Position numbers and translations under genes: made by a program. The notes below the pieces were generated by a model. That model saw only the letters and a program-made list of their open reading frames with translations, had not been told where the DNA came from and did no database searches. This document shows, piece by piece, positions 61,754 through 64,000 of a stretch of 64,000 nucleotides of DNA (position 1 is its first letter; each line of letters opens with the position of its first letter). Source of the stretch: Monarcha castaneiventris obscurior (taxonomy: Eukaryota > Chordata > Aves > Passeriformes > Monarchidae); contig JAMPIT010000539.1 of the NCBI GenBank assembly GCA_026261815.1, forward strand, positions 5,472,501 to 5,536,500. The letters run 5' to 3'.

Positions 61754-62050
61754 AGGCTTCTCGCAGACCCTGTCTCTGTAAAACCTTTCTTCCCACACAC
61801 CCCGTGTGTGTGAGGCTTCCCGCACCACGGTGCCGGTGCGAGGAACTTCTGCGAGGAATCCCTTCCCACACTTCTATGTGTGAGGCATCCCACACCCCCT
61901 GTGTGAGGCTTCACGCACGATCAGCGTGTGTGGCATCCCACCCTGTCAGTGAGGCATCCCACATCATTTCTGTGTGAGGCTTCTCGCCTTGCGACGAGGA
62001 ATCCTTTCTTCCTGCACTTCCCAGTCAGTGCAAGGCTTCCTGCCGGGGCA
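61754..62050 (-). other. Leader hairpin array
   Basis: About ten short inverted repeats follow each other in the untranslated leader: 61794-61810, 61821-61840, 61867-61882, 61891-61905, 61916-61928, 61939-61951, 61960-61974, 61984-61994, 62013-62032 and 62041-62050. Each is separated by an 8-base linker of the form AGGMWTCC on the plus strand (GGAWKCCT in the RNA), seen nine times with small changes. Stems differ in sequence yet keep pairing (CACAC/GTGTG, CGCACC/GGTGCG, TGCAC/GTGCA, TCGC/GCGA). The position between primer site and gag is where retroviruses keep packaging and dimerisation signals. Some linkers contain ATG, creating short upstream start codons. Confidence 0.7.
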
Positions 62051-62173
62051 GCAGGGATTAGGTCAGTTTACCCGCTACCGCCGTACTCGATCCACTGAAT
62101 ATCAGTATCCGATGCACTCGAGAGTCTCCCCTCACGCCGGGTGGTATCACGTAGCGAGGCTCGGCATCGTTCG

Positions 62174-62191
62174 ATCACGTCGGGTGCACCA
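62174..62191 (-). other. Primer binding site, tRNA-Trp-like
   Basis: Two bases inside the 5' LTR the minus strand reads TGGTGCACCCGACGTGAT. It matches the complement of the 3' end of vertebrate tRNA-Trp at 16 of 18 positions, the two differences being adjacent near the acceptor end. tRNA-Trp is the primer of avian sarcoma/leukosis-type alpharetroviruses, while typical betaretroviruses use tRNA-Lys. The match to other tRNAs I can recall is poorer. Confidence 0.8.
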
Positions 62192-62193
62192 TT

Positions 62194-62623
62194 TGCGGGT
62201 AAATAATGGACAACACACACGATCAATGTGATCCAAGTGAAGCCGTTTATTCCGAAAACCCCAGGTATTCTTATACCCTAAGTGACAATACTAAAAATAA
62301 GTCATAAGATAAGTTTTCTCACAGTGCTTTTCCCACACAAAGTTTCACACAGTTTTCTCTATACTAATTAGTGCTCTGACTCCCGTATCAGAAGGCTACA
62401 ATAATAATTTCTTCTGCCAAACTCCTTTCCAGACACCTGGGAGTTAAGCTCCCTTTCTCACAGATGTTGTACGAACGGCCTTGGGAAAGGAATGCAGAGG
62501 CCTATTGCTTTCTAAATGCAGAGGCTTATTTCTCATCTAACAAGTTTGGATTGCTCACTGTCTACTTACGTACTATATGTATATATATATATGTCTACAT
62601 ATAGGACATAGTATTTCTCCACA
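62194..62623 (-). repeat. 5' LTR of the provirus
   Basis: 430 bp, same length and apparently the same sequence as the 3' LTR at an offset of 6878. In transcript sense U3 starts at 62623 with TGTGGAG; the TATA-type GGTATAAG lies at 62277-62270. The transcript would then start near 62245 and enter a short R-U5 ending CGCA at 62194. Confidence 0.95.
62270..62277 (-). promoter_or_regulatory. LTR TATA-type promoter element
   Basis: GGTATAAG on the minus strand is the best TATA match in the LTR in a position compatible with the polyadenylation signal and a short R. Start of transcription about 25-30 nt downstream would be near 62245. An AT-dinucleotide tract at about 62573-62592 is also TATA-like but sits near the U3 start and is less likely to act as the core promoter. 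Confidence 0.55.
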
Positions 62624-62629
62624 GTATAT
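62624..62629. other. Target-site duplication, right copy
   Basis: GTATAT, an exact copy of 55310-55315. The pre-insertion sequence would have a single GTATAT at this point, in ordinary AT-rich DNA. Confidence 0.93.
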
Positions 62630-63544
62630 TACCAAGAATTTCTCAACTATTCTCATATGAACTGGTTTTATTACATTTCTGCATCTTTTAATATTTTTTT
62701 AAAGCAGATACCTCTGCAGCATAGGAAAGTGACTATAAAGCCTGTAAACTGCAATTTAAATTTAGAATGAAAGGTTTTCCGTTCTTTTCAGATATATGCT
62801 CTGGGGTTCTGCCATATACTATGTCCATCAATTAACTTTTTTATTTAGATGCTGCTCCCTGCTCTGGGCAATTCCCACACGAGCAGCTCAGAGATGATAA
62901 CCCCTAGCAATGCCCACCAGGCTGTCTAACAAATCTTGACTCATGACTGGGGTTCACCAGCTGCACTTTTCTTCCCACACTTGTTTCTTCCTGTACTTTT
63001 ATTGAGAAATTATTTTTTAGTTATTCCTCCTAAACTCAAACAGGCATGTAGGACATGCTTGGAATGACTATGTGGCATGGTAGGAAAAGATGCAGAAGTT
63101 CAATCTGTGCATCTGAGACTCCCCTTGGACCCCGAGCCCTCTCCTGCCCTCCACCCATTCCTTGAGATAACAAGTGCTGCTGACACGTTCCCCTGTTCCA
63201 TTTAAAAAGGGCATATATTGCATTTCTAAAGATCCATCTCTTTCTTGCTCTTTTCCTCAAAAAAGCTACAAAGAGTCAGGCTGGATCTTATTTAAATATT
63301 ATCTTTCACAACAGCCTGAGTGATTACTTAATTGTTTGCACCTGTTATTTAAGAGTTCCTGTCTCATTCTGTTAATTAGATGTATTTAAAGCTTCATGAA
63401 GTTAGTGGATTTTTTTCCAAGGGGTGTAAAGCAGTTGTCCAATAAACAGTTCACATAATTTTTGTCCCTGTTTCCAAATGTGTTGAAAAATGTTTGATTT
63501 TACATTCTCCTTGGACTTCAGTGTTCTCAACATTTTGTGGCGGG
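62630..63544. other. AT-rich unique sequence, no gene recognised
   Basis: The natural continuation of the DNA left of the provirus. No reading frame or repeat of note. Confidence 0.55.
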
Positions 63545-63992
63545 TGTGAAAACCCCTAATTTTACTCAGGGGTTGTTGGTGATGCCTTAAGTTTTAACTT
63601 TTATATTTTTCAAATCCTGCACTGCCTATTGTGTAACTCTGAAGCTTCTTGTGGCCTGTTAGCTGCTGTTCTCTCATGATGGTTAGACAACAAACCTCTC
63701 TAGGTTTCCACATCAAGGACACCAGGCCCCAAAATGTGTAAACTAAAAGCCTCTGAAGGGGGGCAAATTGGGATAATTACATCATGAACTGAGGTTATAA
63801 CTGGACAATTAACCCTGATATGTAAACAGACCAAACTTAAAAAAGTGTGAAGAACTCGTGACCCGGGGTCCATCTTGGGTGTAGCCTTTTGACTGCCTGG
63901 GGTGCACCTCTGAAGGCCTTTCAAATTAACACCTACCTTTATTCCCTTATTCTTGTGTAGTCTCCGTTTTTAGGTGTCTGTCTCAGGCATCA
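63545..63992 (+). mobile_element. LTR-like sequence at the right edge
   Basis: It starts TGTGAAAACCCC and ends CA at 63992. In the last 100 bases, ATTAACACCTACCTTTATTC is followed by TTCTTGTGTAGTCTCCG, an arrangement like the polyadenylation and R-U5 part of a retroviral LTR. The next bases, TTGGAATC, include the TGG with which a primer binding site could begin, but the window ends there and this motif matches no tRNA I can name. If correct, a further retrovirus or a solo LTR lies across the right boundary. The call rests on end motifs and general layout only. Confidence 0.4.
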
Positions 63993-64000
63993 TTGGAATC

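Larger units (their letters stand above)
55316..62623 (-). mobile_element. Full-length class II (beta/alpha-like) endogenous retrovirus
   Basis: A 7308-bp provirus inserted on the minus strand. In transcript order it has: LTR (62623-62194), primer binding site, structured leader, gag, dUTPase, protease, pol, a cysteine-rich reading frame in the env position, a short membrane-anchor-like frame, polypurine tract and LTR (55745-55316). Separate, successively -1-shifted gag, pro and pol frames and a dUTPase at the front of pro are betaretroviral traits. The tRNA-Trp-like primer site and the short R/U5 recall alpharetroviruses. The LTRs appear identical base for base and the target duplication is exact, so insertion is very recent or the LTRs have been homogenised. 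Damage found: one frame break in pro. Env is missing apart from a possible C-terminal scrap. Confidence 0.95.

Noticed and set aside
61673..61895. Gag starting at the ATG at 61895
   Set aside because: The first 74 codons translate the structured leader; the inner ATG at 61673 begins a matrix-like sequence.
61754..62050. CRISPR-like reading of the short repeats and spacers
   Set aside because: Repeats are only 8 nt, imperfect, next to a retroviral primer site in a vertebrate genome; the hairpin leader explanation fits.

Overview
The window is vertebrate, and almost certainly avian, nuclear DNA. It is AT-rich, has no long host reading frame, and carries two fragments of the CR1 LINE family typical of bird genomes (about 20719-21003 on the minus strand and 50610-50684 on the plus strand). 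It also has two related ERVL-type solo LTRs (18095-18610 and about 30843-31389). The recent class II retrovirus activity described below would fit a songbird, but the species is an inference. I recognise no host protein-coding exon, tRNA or rRNA; the host part reads as a gene desert or a very large intron.

Region by region: 1-12.7 kb is unique AT-rich sequence with one TTTTG microsatellite. 12777-13224 is a striking array of about 90 CTCAG pentamers with GCCCC variants, similar in composition to immunoglobulin switch repeats. 13.3-55.3 kb is unique sequence with the two solo LTRs, the two CR1 pieces, an AC/AT microsatellite, a few GC-rich islets (about 43.4-43.9 and 47.5-48.1 kb), and some hairpin or palindromic elements (26.37, 29.65, 36.72 and 47.92 kb). 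55316-62623 is a full-length endogenous retrovirus on the minus strand. From about 63545 to the right edge is sequence that looks like one more LTR.

The provirus is the main content. It has two 430-bp LTRs that look identical by eye, a 6-bp target duplication (GTATAT), a tRNA-Trp-like primer binding site, a polypurine tract, and gag, dUTPase, protease and pol in successive reading frames, as in betaretroviruses. Gag and the catalytic motifs of RT, RNase H and integrase are intact. The dUTPase-protease frame is broken by what looks like a one-base deletion near 59506, so protease and Pol cannot be made by the usual route. There is no recognisable env surface subunit. In its place lies a methionine-free reading frame of about 198 codons with a zinc-ribbon-like cysteine pattern, preceded by a good splice acceptor. 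After it comes a short membrane-anchor-like frame that runs through the polypurine tract into the LTR. The untranslated leader between the primer binding site and gag holds about ten consecutive mini-hairpins separated by copies of an 8-nt motif. Several stems pair perfectly with different sequences, which suggests a selected RNA structure.

The most novel candidates are the orphan cysteine-rich gene and the leader hairpin array. The switch-like pentamer array and two imperfect host hairpins come next.
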